Shown here: positions 1 through 7,099 of the stretch, piece by piece | Layout of the letters: each line of letters starts with the position of its first letter | Numbering within the stretch: position 1 is the first letter of the stretch | DNA from: Acidovorax sp. NO-1 | Lineage (GTDB): Bacteria > Pseudomonadota > Gammaproteobacteria > Burkholderiales > Burkholderiaceae_C | Length of the DNA stretch: 64,000 nt | NCBI RefSeq assembly: GCF_000238595.1 | Contig: NZ_AGTS01000078.1 | Coordinates: 124,001 to 188,000 of the forward strand | Direction: 5' to 3' | The notes under the pieces: generated by a model | Databases searched by the model: none | Seen by the model: only the letters and a program-made list of their open reading frames with translations | Told to the model about the DNA's origin: nothing | Translations under genes and position numbers: made by a program

Positions 1-348
1 GCCTTCATCAAAAACGGCCTGCTGCTCAGGCGTCAGGGGCTCGTCTCCCATGATGGGCTCGGCATATCTGGCGCCCAGTGCCTCCGCGGCATTGGCATCA
101 AGCCTGCCTGAGATGGCTTGGTTCTTCATGGTGCGTTGCTGCTCTAACTTACCGGTTTCGGCTGCGTCGGTCTGGCGCGCCCAATCTGCCTTGAGCTTCA
201 TCTCAAACAGCAGCTCTTCCCGCCGGTCCATGATGGATGTGCGGCGTTTTTGTTCTGCATCCCGGTTTGCAATGGCTTGGTCTGCCAGTTGACCTACGGC
301 CTGCGCGCTGCCGGTCAGTGCGCCCGCGAAAAGTAATCCTGTGCCCAT
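1..348 (-). CDS. Unidentified mobile-element protein, C-terminus beyond left edge
   Basis: An open frame runs from an ATG at 346-348 to the left edge without a stop, giving the first 116 residues. A strong Shine-Dalgarno sequence (AAGGAGGA, 353-360) lies four bases before the ATG, which fixes the start. The first 20 residues are Gly/Ala-rich (MGTGLLFAGALTGSAQ...); the rest is charged and probably helical or coiled-coil, with many Glu, Arg, Lys and Gln. I do not recognise the family; phage internal or ejection-type proteins can look like this, but that is only an impression. It follows the relaxase gene on the same strand after about 60 bp, so it is probably part of the same mobile element. 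Confidence 0.6.
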   Translation of the reverse strand, partial: MGTGLLFAGALTGSAQAVGQLADQAIANRDAEQKRRTSIMDRREELLFEMKLKADWARQTDAAETGKLEQQRTMKNQAISGRLDANAAEALGARYAEPIMGDEPLTPEQQAVFDEG

Positions 349-408
349 GTGTTCCTCCTTGGGTGGATGGGGGTTGTTGTTGGTGTGGTGCTGGGGCTGG
401 TCATCGAT

Positions 409-1497
409 CTACATCCGCATGACCTCCCATCCGCGTTGACCACGGGCAGCGAGCGCATCAGCCACCCAGCCATCGGCCGCGGCTCGCTGGGTGCCCTTGG
501 GCTTCTCACTGCTGGGCACCCACTCGCCCAGCTCCTCGCACCACTGCCCGGCCGCCATGTCGTCATCACGGATGCGGGCAAAGGTCTGGTCGTGGTCGTC
601 GTCTGGTGTTGGTGCTGGCGCAGGCGCGTCGTCGGCCGCTCGGACTTGGGCCTCGCAGCTCGGCCGCTCTGCCGGGGAAATTGGCGCTTGAGATGGGGCG
701 AAACCTACACAGGATAGGTTTCGATCTTTTTGGGGCTTGAAACCTAGGTTTCGATCTTCCGCAGTCTTTTTGCCTTTGCTCGTGAAGACATCAGCCATGG
801 TGCGCAGCTTCTTGGACGGTTTCGCCACCTCCACCCCAAGGGCCTGCGCGAAGGGCTCAGGATCGCGCTCTATGGCCCCGCGCGCGGCCGCCCATGCCCC
901 ACTCCTCATGATGGGATCGCTGATCGCGTTCAGGCGTTGCAGCACGGCCGCAGCGAGCGCCGCCCGGCTGGTCCCATCGATGCGCGCGGCCTTCTTGAGC
1001 CCGAAGGATCGCCCGACCTCGCGGTAGAAGGCGTCTCGCATCTTCGCCAGCTCCGCCCGCGCCACCAGCGCAGAGCCGACCATGCGGCCATCGACCAGCG
1101 GCAGCACCAGCACATGGCAGTGGGGTGCGGCCTCGTCGTGGTGAACGTCAGCACTGAGGATGTGACCAGCCCCGAACCGGCGTTCGACCCATTCCACGCA
1201 CGCGACGAAGTACCGGCCGGTGTCTATCTGAGTGTCAGGTGGCAGGCTGAACAGCAGCTCGACGGCCTGCGCGTAGTCCTTGCGCAGCTTGTCCACGGCC
1301 ACGCCAGCCGCCGCCATGGTGGACAGCGCCAGCGCCGCCACCGTATCAGGCGTTGACGGCCCGCGCAGGTGCTGGTTCAGGTGCGACAGCGCCGGGTCTA
1401 TGTTGGCCCGTGCGCCGCGCTCGTTCTGACTGGCGCGCATGTTGTGGCGCGCCGCCATGACGATACTGGAAGGCTTGCGCCCGCCCCTCGTTGACAT
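409..1497 (-). CDS. MobV/Pre-type relaxase (mobilization protein), 362 aa
   Basis: Probable DNA-nicking relaxase that would start conjugative mobilization at an oriT. Near the N-terminus is an HNMR followed by a NID segment (about residues 18-33), resembling MobV motif I. Residues 119-128 read HHDEAAPHCH, matching the metal-binding HxDE..PHxH motif of the Mob/Pre family. The C-terminal third is low-complexity and acidic, with no recognised domain. I chose the ATG at 1497 (MSTRGG...) because it precedes the conserved region; an upstream ATG at 1572 would overlap the preceding gene. The gene lies 28 bp after the winged-helix-like gene on the same strand. Inverted repeats lie inside its 3' third. 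It carries no transfer machinery itself, so mobilization would need a helper conjugative element. Confidence 0.85.
   Translation of the reverse strand: MSTRGGRKPSSIVMAARHNMRASQNERGARANIDPALSHLNQHLRGPSTPDTVAALALSTMAAAGVAVDKLRKDYAQAVELLFSLPPDTQIDTGRYFVACVEWVERRFGAGHILSADVHHDEAAPHCHVLVLPLVDGRMVGSALVARAELAKMRDAFYREVGRSFGLKKAARIDGTSRAALAAAVLQRLNAISDPIMRSGAWAAARGAIERDPEPFAQALGVEVAKPSKKLRTMADVFTSKGKKTAEDRNLGFKPQKDRNLSCVGFAPSQAPISPAERPSCEAQVRAADDAPAPAPTPDDDHDQTFARIRDDDMAAGQWCEELGEWVPSSEKPKGTQRAAADGWVADALAARGQRGWEVMRM
700..752. repeat. Paired inverted repeats GAAACCTA/TAGGTTTC inside the relaxase gene
   Basis: GAAACCTA (700-707) and TAGGTTTC (715-722) form an inverted repeat with a 7-bp spacer. A perfect 14-bp palindrome GAAACCTAGGTTTC lies at 739-752. 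The segment TAGGTTTCGATCTT therefore occurs twice in direct orientation. The coded peptide repeats DRNL. The arrangement resembles a protein-binding array more than random coding sequence, but no function is known. Confidence 0.6.
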
Positions 1498-1525
1498 CCC
1501 GATGGTGCCAACGGAAAAAAACAGG

Positions 1526-1867
1526 CTACTCGCCACCCTGTTCTGATCCCAGCAGGGAACGGACCCGCGCAAGGTTCTTGGGCTCCGGCGCCACCCAGTA
1601 GCGTTTTACCGGCGTGTAACCGCGAGCCCCACGGGTGGGCACCCGCTCCCACTCGTCAAGAATCACGATGCCCTTTTTTCGCAGTTGCGACACCGTGCTG
1701 TTCAGGCAGTGGTCGCCGATGCGTTCAGCCTCAAATCGGTTGAGCGAATCGTGGGTCAGAGCCCGCAAAACGTCTTCCTCTTTGGTAGGCACCGCGGTAC
1801 ACTTTGCGTGTGTTTCGGTGGCCGTGTCTGTGTCGAGCAGCGCGGCCATTTTTTGTGCTTCGGTCAT
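1526..1867 (-). CDS. Winged-helix-like mobile-element protein, 113 aa
   Basis: The frame starts at ATG 1865-1867, preceded by GAGGGG about six bases upstream, and ends in TAG at 1526. The central region (KEEDVLRALTHDSLNRFEAER...STVSQLRKKGIVI) has the alternation expected of a winged-helix DNA-binding domain, ending in a beta-wing-like RGARGYTPVKRYWV. It starts 10 bp after the AlpA-like gene and lies 28 bp before the relaxase gene, so the three are probably cotranscribed. A role in controlling replication, excision or mobilization is a guess from position. The protein has no recognised catalytic motif. Confidence 0.7.
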   Translation of the reverse strand: MTEAQKMAALLDTDTATETHAKCTAVPTKEEDVLRALTHDSLNRFEAERIGDHCLNSTVSQLRKKGIVILDEWERVPTRGARGYTPVKRYWVAPEPKNLARVRSLLGSEQGGE

Positions 1868-1877
1868 GTGGCACCCC

Positions 1878-2090
1878 TCAGCTTGGGGAGTGCGAGCGAA
1901 TCCACTGGCGCACGTCGCCAGCTCGCCATGCGACAACACCCGGCAGCGGCCGAATAGGCTTCGGAAAGTCGGCATCCAACAGCCGATAGAAGCTAGACCG
2001 GGATACACCCAGCAGGCCGGGTTTGCCGGGCTTGTTGGTCAATTGCGAGACACGCAACAAGGCGTCGTCGTTGAGGGTTTCAGCGTTCAT
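1878..2090 (-). CDS. AlpA-family transcriptional regulator / excisionase-like protein, 70 aa
   Basis: Small MerR-like helix-turn-helix protein of the AlpA type, usually an activator of excision or a recombination directionality factor in P4-like elements. The core reads LGVSRSSFYRLLDADFPKP followed by a wing and a GDVRQWI ending, typical of the AlpA/Xis fold (VSRSTIYR...FPKPV...W...V..W). The length is normal for the family. It is in the same orientation as the integrase and immediately upstream of the winged-helix-like gene. A 147-bp gap separates it from the preceding 169-aa gene, which leaves room for its own promoter; an AT-rich stretch lies at 2155-2170. Confidence 0.85.
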   Translation of the reverse strand: MNAETLNDDALLRVSQLTNKPGKPGLLGVSRSSFYRLLDADFPKPIRPLPGVVAWRAGDVRQWIRSHSPS

Positions 2091-2236
2091 GGGACTCCTT
2101 TTTCCGGCATCGCGTCACAAACGCGCGATGCATCCCATGTAGGGTCCTCGTGTTCCTTGTAATAAATAAACGCCTGATATTCCCCCGCTCCGGTGCTTGT
2201 GCTGGCGCTGCCATTACAGGCGCCTTGCCTACTCCT

Positions 2237-2746
2237 TCAGCACCCCTCGGCCTCTTCCCTTGCGGCTTCCATCGCCTTCGCCCGTCCTTGGTAGTAAAGC
2301 GCCGGGATGTTCTTTTTATCCAGCATGGCCCGACTCTCACGCATCCCCAGCACCCGCGCCGTGTCCCTCAGCAGTGCCTCGACAGCCGCCGTCACTCCCA
2401 GCCCATCACGATCCATGCGCCGCGTCACGGCCTGATATGTGACCACGTCGAACCCTACCGGCCACAGCCTCTTACGCCCGCGCGTCTCCGCTTTTTTGCT
2501 CTGGTATTGCGCCAGCATCCCGCCCGGCTTGCCTCTTGGATTGCTTCGCCCCTTTGGCCTGCCCACCGGCCGCACAGAATCCCGCAGCACGACCAGCGCC
2601 AGCACCTCCCGCAAGCCGTGCGCCAGCTCCTCGGCATCCTCCAGTGACAAGCGCCCCGCGCTGTACTCTGCCTCCACCCATGCCGCCCGCTCCTCGATCT
2701 TTTCGAGTGCCGCAACAGTCGCTATTGGCAGGCGCCGCCGCTTCAT
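2237..2746 (-). CDS. Unknown mobile-element protein, 169 aa
   Basis: Its ATG overlaps the TGA of the integrase gene by four bases (2743-2746), so the two are translationally coupled. The protein is basic and probably helical. The N-terminal half has a Glu/Ala/Leu-rich helix (ALEKIEERAAWVEAEYSAG). The middle is Arg/Gly/Pro-rich (VGRPKGRSNPRGKPGG), as in DNA-binding linkers. The C-terminal part is again helical. I recognise no family. Given the coupling, an accessory role with the integrase or in element regulation is possible but unproven. Confidence 0.65.
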   Translation of the reverse strand: MKRRRLPIATVAALEKIEERAAWVEAEYSAGRLSLEDAEELAHGLREVLALVVLRDSVRPVGRPKGRSNPRGKPGGMLAQYQSKKAETRGRKRLWPVGFDVVTYQAVTRRMDRDGLGVTAAVEALLRDTARVLGMRESRAMLDKKNIPALYYQGRAKAMEAAREEAEGC

Positions 2747-3996
2747 GCCCCCGCCCTCATCGCCACCACGTTATCGGCTGGCACCTCTACGCGCGCCACG
2801 AATGCGGCCCACTCGGTCATCATCCGGCGTCGCTTGTCGAACAGGTCCGATCTGAAATAGGCGGCTTCGGTCTTGTCGCCGCGCACATGGGCGAGTGCGG
2901 CCTCCACCACGTCGCGCGGGTAGCTGGTGCGCTCGCCCGCCCAGTCCCGGAAAGTGGAGCGCAGGCCGTGCGGAACAGCCAGACGGCCCGCCGCGTCCTT
3001 GTAGCCCATGCGCCGCATGAGTTGGCTCATGGTCGCGTCGGACAGCTCGCCGCCGCGCACTGACGTAAACACCAGCTCGCTGCCCTCCATCCGTGGCGCC
3101 TTTGACAACAGCGCCAAGGCTGCATCGGACAAGGGGACTCGATGCTCCTTGCCGGCCTTCATACGCTCCTTTGGCAGCACCCACACCCCGGCCTTCATGT
3201 CGATTTCCGACCACGTGGCGCCGCGCACCTCGCCTGATCGCGCGGCCGTCAGTAAAGCGAATTCCAGAGCCAGCGCCCCGACTCCTTGATGCTGGCGAAG
3301 GTCCCGCAGGAAGGCACCCACCTCGCGCAGCATGACAGCCGGATGGTTCTCGCCCGCCTGAACCTTGGACGGCTTGGGGAGGAGCTTGTCCAAGTTGCCG
3401 CGCCACGTCGCCGGGTTCTCGCCCGACCGATGGCCCCGCACCTTGGCCCAATCAAGCACCAGCTCCATACGGCTGCGCAGCCGGGATGCCGTTTCGTTCT
3501 TCGTTGCCCAAATGGGTTCAAGCACTCGCAGGACGTGGGGCAGATTAATGTCCTTCACGTTCATCTTGCCGATGATAGGGTGGGCATACGTGGCGAGCGT
3601 GGCCTCCCACTGACTGCCATGCTTCGCGTTTTTCCAGCCGTCACGATGGGCCGCCACATAGCCCCGGGCTGCAGCCTCGAAGGTCAGCTCTTGCGCCTGC
3701 TTGGCAAGCAGCTCCGACAGCAGCGACTTTTTGTGTTCGATAGGGTCAACACCTCCAGCGATCTGGTCCCGGGTCTGCCGGGCCTTCTCATGTGCCTGCG
3801 CGAGCTTCACGGCCGGATACGGCCCCAAACCGATCTCGCGCCGCTTGGCGCCGACCTTGGCGCGCATGACCCAGCTCTTGGCGCCGCCCGGCGTCACTTG
3901 AAGGTACAGCCCCGGGACAGTGCCCACAGCGTGATACCCGGGAGCCTCCAGCCGCCCTACCTCCAGCGCCGTCAATGCCTTTGCAACCTTCGCCAT
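2743..3996 (-). CDS. Tyrosine-type integrase (P4-like, DUF4102 N-terminal domain), 417 aa
   Basis: Site-specific recombinase that integrates and excises the element. The N-terminal domain (residues 1-90) is the arm-binding DUF4102 type, with VPGLYLQVTPGGAKSW and IGLGPYPAVKLAQA segments. The central SAM-like core-binding domain spans about 105-210. The catalytic domain holds Arg253 (AARSGEVRG), His343-x-x-Arg346 (HGLRSTFRDW), His370 and the nucleophile Tyr380 (AAYFRSD); all expected active-site residues are present. I chose ATG 3996 (MAKVAK...) over an upstream ATG at 4080 because the family starts here and the upstream extension is not conserved-looking. Length is normal, so the enzyme looks intact. 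Confidence 0.95.
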   Translation of the reverse strand: MAKVAKALTALEVGRLEAPGYHAVGTVPGLYLQVTPGGAKSWVMRAKVGAKRREIGLGPYPAVKLAQAHEKARQTRDQIAGGVDPIEHKKSLLSELLAKQAQELTFEAAARGYVAAHRDGWKNAKHGSQWEATLATYAHPIIGKMNVKDINLPHVLRVLEPIWATKNETASRLRSRMELVLDWAKVRGHRSGENPATWRGNLDKLLPKPSKVQAGENHPAVMLREVGAFLRDLRQHQGVGALALEFALLTAARSGEVRGATWSEIDMKAGVWVLPKERMKAGKEHRVPLSDAALALLSKAPRMEGSELVFTSVRGGELSDATMSQLMRRMGYKDAAGRLAVPHGLRSTFRDWAGERTSYPRDVVEAALAHVRGDKTEAAYFRSDLFDKRRRMMTEWAAFVARVEVPADNVVAMRAGA

Positions 3997-4165
3997 CTGG
4001 CTTACCCCCCATGTAACCCGCCATAGATTCTTGGATCGCATGATACCGGGTGATACAGTCCGGGACAATAGAGCGCGCATTTTCTTTTGAAATCAACGGC
4101 TTAGGGGACACATGGGGCACGGCAGAAACGGCCCCGAGTAAGACACAGTCTCCGCCAGCACACAC
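3997..4165. other. Likely right junction region of the integrated element
   Basis: P4-type integrases usually lie next to one attachment site, so an att site is expected between the integrase start and the chromosomal genes that begin near 4200. No tRNA or tmRNA 3' end is visible here. The stretch contains short GC-rich repeats (ATACCGGGTGATACAG near 4042-4057) but no clear core. Without the left end of the element the direct repeat cannot be identified. Confidence 0.3.
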
Positions 4166-4195
4166 AAAAAAGGGCCTTCACGGCCCGTTTTCTTT
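4166..4195. terminator. Bidirectional-looking hairpin terminator
   Basis: GGGCC (4172-4176), loop TTCAC, GGCCC (4182-4186), flanked by A6 on the left and GTTTTCTTTT on the right. It could end minus-strand transcription of the small gene at 4215-4385 and plus-strand transcription coming from the left. Confidence 0.65.
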
Positions 4196-4214
4196 TCCCG
4201 GCTTCCCGACGGAC

Positions 4215-4385
4215 TCATCCGGCCTGACTGGCTCCCTGCCCGAGGGGTGTGAGCTCTTCGGGGCGGTAAACCGTATCGCTGTCAGCCAGCCGTATCCACA
4301 AGCCCGTGCGTTTGATGATGACGTAATCCACGCTGACCGTTCGGCCTTTATAAAGAAACTGCGCGCCAGGTTTGTACAAAATCAT
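4215..4385 (-). CDS. Small conserved-looking protein, 56 aa
   Basis: Begins MILYKPGAQFLYKGRTVSV and continues with DYVIIKRTGLWIRLADSDTVYRPEEL, a pattern of alternating beta-strands like small KOW/SH3-like or DUF proteins of betaproteobacteria. A longer frame open upstream (to 4766) has atypical composition, so the internal ATG at 4385 is the more plausible start, although no good ribosome-binding site precedes it. A terminator-like hairpin follows the stop on the minus strand. Function unknown. Confidence 0.5.
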   Translation of the reverse strand: MILYKPGAQFLYKGRTVSVDYVIIKRTGLWIRLADSDTVYRPEELTPLGQGASQAG

Positions 4386-4783
4386 TGTGCTTGTGTAGTC
4401 GGCTGCTATGGCCCTGTGATGGCAGGTTTGCTGACGCCCTGTATGTTGCCCACAAATGCGCATCGCCACATTGAACAACCGCAGAAACCAATAGCGCACT
4501 CGGGCTTTCGGAAGGGCTGCAGATTCCGCAGTCTCCGAACCCGGCCCAAAAAAAAGCCCGCAGGTTGCGGGCTGAACACTTGCGCGTTGCAAGCGGGAGG
4601 GATGTCGAGGGGGAATCGACGTCTGAATGGTAGGCCGCAGAATTCGCCCGGGATGTAGGACGCTTCTGATTTTTGTGCTCGTGCACATGCGGTTACGACT
4701 GGTGACCTGTGCAGGCGCGGTATGGGCGTCAGCGACGCCCGCATCCGTTATGGTGATGGCTTGCATTCAGGAGCATGTCACTT
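4386..4783. other. Intergenic stretch of about 400 bp
   Basis: No convincing gene. Open frames on both strands here have unusual composition and no ribosome-binding sites. The only clear structure is the terminator at 4548-4573. The sequence is less GC-rich than its right neighbours and may be an old element remnant. The end of the stretch holds the ribosome-binding site AGGAG (4769-4773) of the next gene. Confidence 0.5.
4548..4573 (-). terminator. Rho-independent terminator, minus strand
   Basis: AGCCCGCA (4555-4562), loop GGT, TGCGGGCT (4566-4573). A run of eight A on the plus strand (4548-4555) is the T tract when read on the minus strand. No recognised gene lies just upstream on that strand, so it may belong to an unannotated transcript from 4574-4780. 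Confidence 0.75.
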
Positions 4784-5122
4784 ATGAACCGACCCACCGC
4801 ATGGACTCTCGCATGCAGCCTGGCACTGGGCGCCGCCCTGGCAGGCTGCGCCAGCCCCGGGCCAGCACCTGCCCCGCCCGGCAGCCCGTCTGCCACCGCA
4901 CCAGCCCCGGCGCCCGCCACTGCGTGCAATGCACAGCCAGCCCAGTTTGCAGTGGGCCAGAACAGCACGGCGTCCGTCATGGAGTCCGCCCGGGTGCGCT
5001 CAGGCTCGCAAATGGCGCGCATCGTGCGGCCGGGGCAAATGGTGACCAAGGAGTTCAACGCCCAGCGCCTGAACTTGCAGGTAGACGCGAACGGCCGCAT
5101 CCTGGCGGTGACCTGCGGCTGA
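4784..5122 (+). CDS. I78-family peptidase inhibitor-like lipoprotein, 112 aa
   Basis: Probable outer-membrane or periplasmic lipoprotein. The signal peptide ends in a lipobox (ALAGC, Cys at about residue 22). A Pro/Ala-rich linker follows. The C-terminal domain (ACNAQPAQFAVGQ...ARIVRPGQMVTKEFNAQRLNL...) matches peptidase inhibitor I78 proteins, which inhibit serine proteases of the elastase/chymotrypsin type. I chose ATG 4784 because AGGAG at 4769-4773 is ten bases upstream; the ATG at 4775 would leave one base of spacing. The gene is convergent with hemW, with 35 bp between the stops. The inhibitor target is unknown. Confidence 0.8.
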   Translation: MNRPTAWTLACSLALGAALAGCASPGPAPAPPGSPSATAPAPAPATACNAQPAQFAVGQNSTASVMESARVRSGSQMARIVRPGQMVTKEFNAQRLNLQVDANGRILAVTCG

Positions 5123-5157
5123 CAGGAACACCTGCTGTCTGGCGGGCCACTTTTGGG

Positions 5158-6417
5158 TCAGTCCGCCAGAAACAGCTCCTGCAGATCGCTCAAAAAGTCA
5201 AAACCCCTCTCCGTGGGGCGCACATGCGTGAGGCTGCGCTCGATCAGCCCCTTGCGCTCGGCGGCCTCCAAGCCCCTGGCAACAGCAGTGACGGGCAGGC
5301 CAGTGCGGTCCATGAAGTCCTGCAGCGCAAACCCATCACGCAGCCGCAAGGCGTTGAGCATGTATTCAAACGGCAGCTCGGCGCGGCGCACGTCTTCGTC
5401 CTGCGCCATGGCCCGTCCAGCCAGCGCGTTATCCATATAGCGGGCGGGTTCCCGAAAGCGCACCTGCCGCACCACCCGGTGCGCAAAGCTCAGTTTGCTG
5501 TGCGCGCCCGCACCAATGCCCAGGTAGTCGCCAAACTGCCAGTAGTTAGTGTTATGGAAACACGCATGGCCTGGCAGCGCGTAGGCTGATATTTCGTAGC
5601 GCGCCATGCCCGCCTGGCCCGTCATCTCGGTGATGCGGTCGAGCATGGCGTAGGCCTGGTCGTCCTCGGGGATGGCTGGCGGAAACTTGGCGAAGTAGGT
5701 GTTGGGCTCGATGGTGAGGTGGTAGATGGAGATGTGCGGCGGCTTGAAGGCCAATGCCGTCAACATGTCCTGCTCCAGCTCCTGCGGCGTCTGGCCCGGC
5801 AGCGCGTACATGATGTCGAGGTTGTAGGTGTCAAACGACGCGGCGGCCTCTTCCACCGCCGCCATCGCCTGGGCGCGGTCATGCACGCGGCCCAGGGCCT
5901 TGAGGTGCTGGTCGTTGAAGCTTTGCACCCCCACCGACAGGCGCGTGACACCGGCCGCGCGGAAGGCGCGAAAGCGGTCTTTCTCGAACGTGCCGGGGTT
6001 GGCCTCCAGATTGATTTCGCAGTCGGGCGCAAGGAGCAGGCGGGCGCGGATGTCGCCGATCAGCCGGTCAATGGCGGCTGGTGAAAACAGGCTGGGCGTG
6101 CCACCGCCGATGAAGATGCTGTGCACCGTGCGGCCCCAGATGAGCGGCAGCGCGGCCTCCAGGTCGGCCATCAGCGCGTCGATGTAGCGCTGCTCGGGAA
6201 CCCCTGCATTGCCAGCCGCATCCCCGCCACCTTCGCGATACTCATGCGAGTTGAAGTCGCAGTACGGGCATTTCTTGAGGCACCACGGCAGGTGCACATA
6301 AAGCGACAACGGTGGCAGGCTTTGCAACTGCAGCAGGCCAGGGCGCATGTAGTGCTGGATGTCGCGCACCACGGCGGGTTCGGCCTCTGCCTGCGGCGTG
6401 ATCGGAATATGAACCAC
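5158..6417 (-). CDS. hemW: Radical SAM heme chaperone HemW, 419 aa
   Basis: HemW-type radical SAM protein, formerly annotated as oxygen-independent coproporphyrinogen III oxidase; family members bind and transfer heme. The CX3CX2C motif for the [4Fe-4S] cluster is CLKKCPYC (Cys46, Cys50, Cys53), followed by DFNSHE. The SAM-binding GGGTPS motif is at about 103-108 and the HemN C-terminal domain fills the last 120 residues. The CPYCDFNSH form is that of HemW, not of HemN. The gene is last in a minus-strand series, starting 14 bp after the rdgB stop, and is probably cotranscribed with it. Confidence 0.95.
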   Translation of the reverse strand: MVHIPITPQAEAEPAVVRDIQHYMRPGLLQLQSLPPLSLYVHLPWCLKKCPYCDFNSHEYREGGGDAAGNAGVPEQRYIDALMADLEAALPLIWGRTVHSIFIGGGTPSLFSPAAIDRLIGDIRARLLLAPDCEINLEANPGTFEKDRFRAFRAAGVTRLSVGVQSFNDQHLKALGRVHDRAQAMAAVEEAAASFDTYNLDIMYALPGQTPQELEQDMLTALAFKPPHISIYHLTIEPNTYFAKFPPAIPEDDQAYAMLDRITEMTGQAGMARYEISAYALPGHACFHNTNYWQFGDYLGIGAGAHSKLSFAHRVVRQVRFREPARYMDNALAGRAMAQDEDVRRAELPFEYMLNALRLRDGFALQDFMDRTGLPVTAVARGLEAAERKGLIERSLTHVRPTERGFDFLSDLQELFLAD

Positions 6418-6431
6418 GTTCAGTGCCCCTC

Positions 6432-7031
6432 TTACAGCCAGCGTTCACGCATCAGCGCCAGCATTTGCGCGGCCGAGCGGCCCCGGTGGCTGTGGGCGTT
6501 CTTCACTTCCACAGGCAGCTCGGCAAAGGTCTTGCCGAATTCGGGGATGAACATCACAGGGTCAAAACCAAATCCGTTGCTGCCCCGGGGTTCGGTGGTG
6601 ATCTCGCCCACCACCCGGCCCACGGCAATCAGCGGCTCCGGGTCTTGCGGGCTGCGCACGGCAACCAGGGTGCTGACCATGGCGGCGCGGCGGTTGGCGA
6701 CGCCCTGCAACTTCTCCAGCAGGGCGCGCACGTTGTTGTCGTCGCTCTTCTCGTAGCCAAACTGGGTGCAGTAGTAGGCGGTATCGACGCCCGGCAGGCC
6801 GCCAAAGGCATCCACACACATGCCGGCGTCATCCGCCAAGGCGGGCAGGCCGGTGTGGGCCGAGGCAAAGCGGGCTTTGGCCAAGGCATTCTCCACAAAC
6901 GTGCGAAATGGCTCTTCGGCCTCACCCACGCCCAGGTCGGCCTGGCGAACCAACTCGACCCCGAGTGGCGCGAACATGGACTGCAGCTCGGCCAGCTTGC
7001 CACGGTTGTTGGATGCTAGAACGATTTTCAT
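6432..7031 (-). CDS. rdgB: XTP/dITP diphosphatase RdgB, 199 aa
   Basis: House-cleaning nucleotidase that hydrolyses dITP, XTP and ITP to monophosphates, keeping deaminated purines out of DNA. The substrate-binding SNNRGKLAEL motif is at residues 7-16, and the catalytic DDAGMCVDAF segment follows at about 67-76. SHRGRSAAQML at the C-terminus is also typical. Length matches the family. A family A repeat copy lies directly upstream (7033-7084), between rph and rdgB. hemW follows after 14 bp. Confidence 0.95.
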   Translation of the reverse strand: MKIVLASNNRGKLAELQSMFAPLGVELVRQADLGVGEAEEPFRTFVENALAKARFASAHTGLPALADDAGMCVDAFGGLPGVDTAYYCTQFGYEKSDDNNVRALLEKLQGVANRRAAMVSTLVAVRSPQDPEPLIAVGRVVGEITTEPRGSNGFGFDPVMFIPEFGKTFAELPVEVKNAHSHRGRSAAQMLALMRERWL

Positions 7032-7032
7032 G

Positions 7033-7084
7033 ATTCAAATTGGCATCTAGCGCTTATCCAGCAAGCGCAAGCAGCTATCAATTA
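7033..7084 (+). repeat. Dispersed repeat family A, copy 1
   Basis: Contains AGCGCTTATCCAGCAAGCGC and AGCTAT, matching the other copies at 19790, 30150, 36352, 42955, 45021, 48265, 60465 and 63288. It sits between rph and rdgB. Confidence 0.75.
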
Positions 7085-7099
7085 GTGAGTATCAGCGGG

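Noticed and set aside
4050-4658. Plus-strand frame of about 200 codons after the integrase
   Set aside because: It crosses two terminator hairpins, lacks a ribosome-binding site and resembles no protein.
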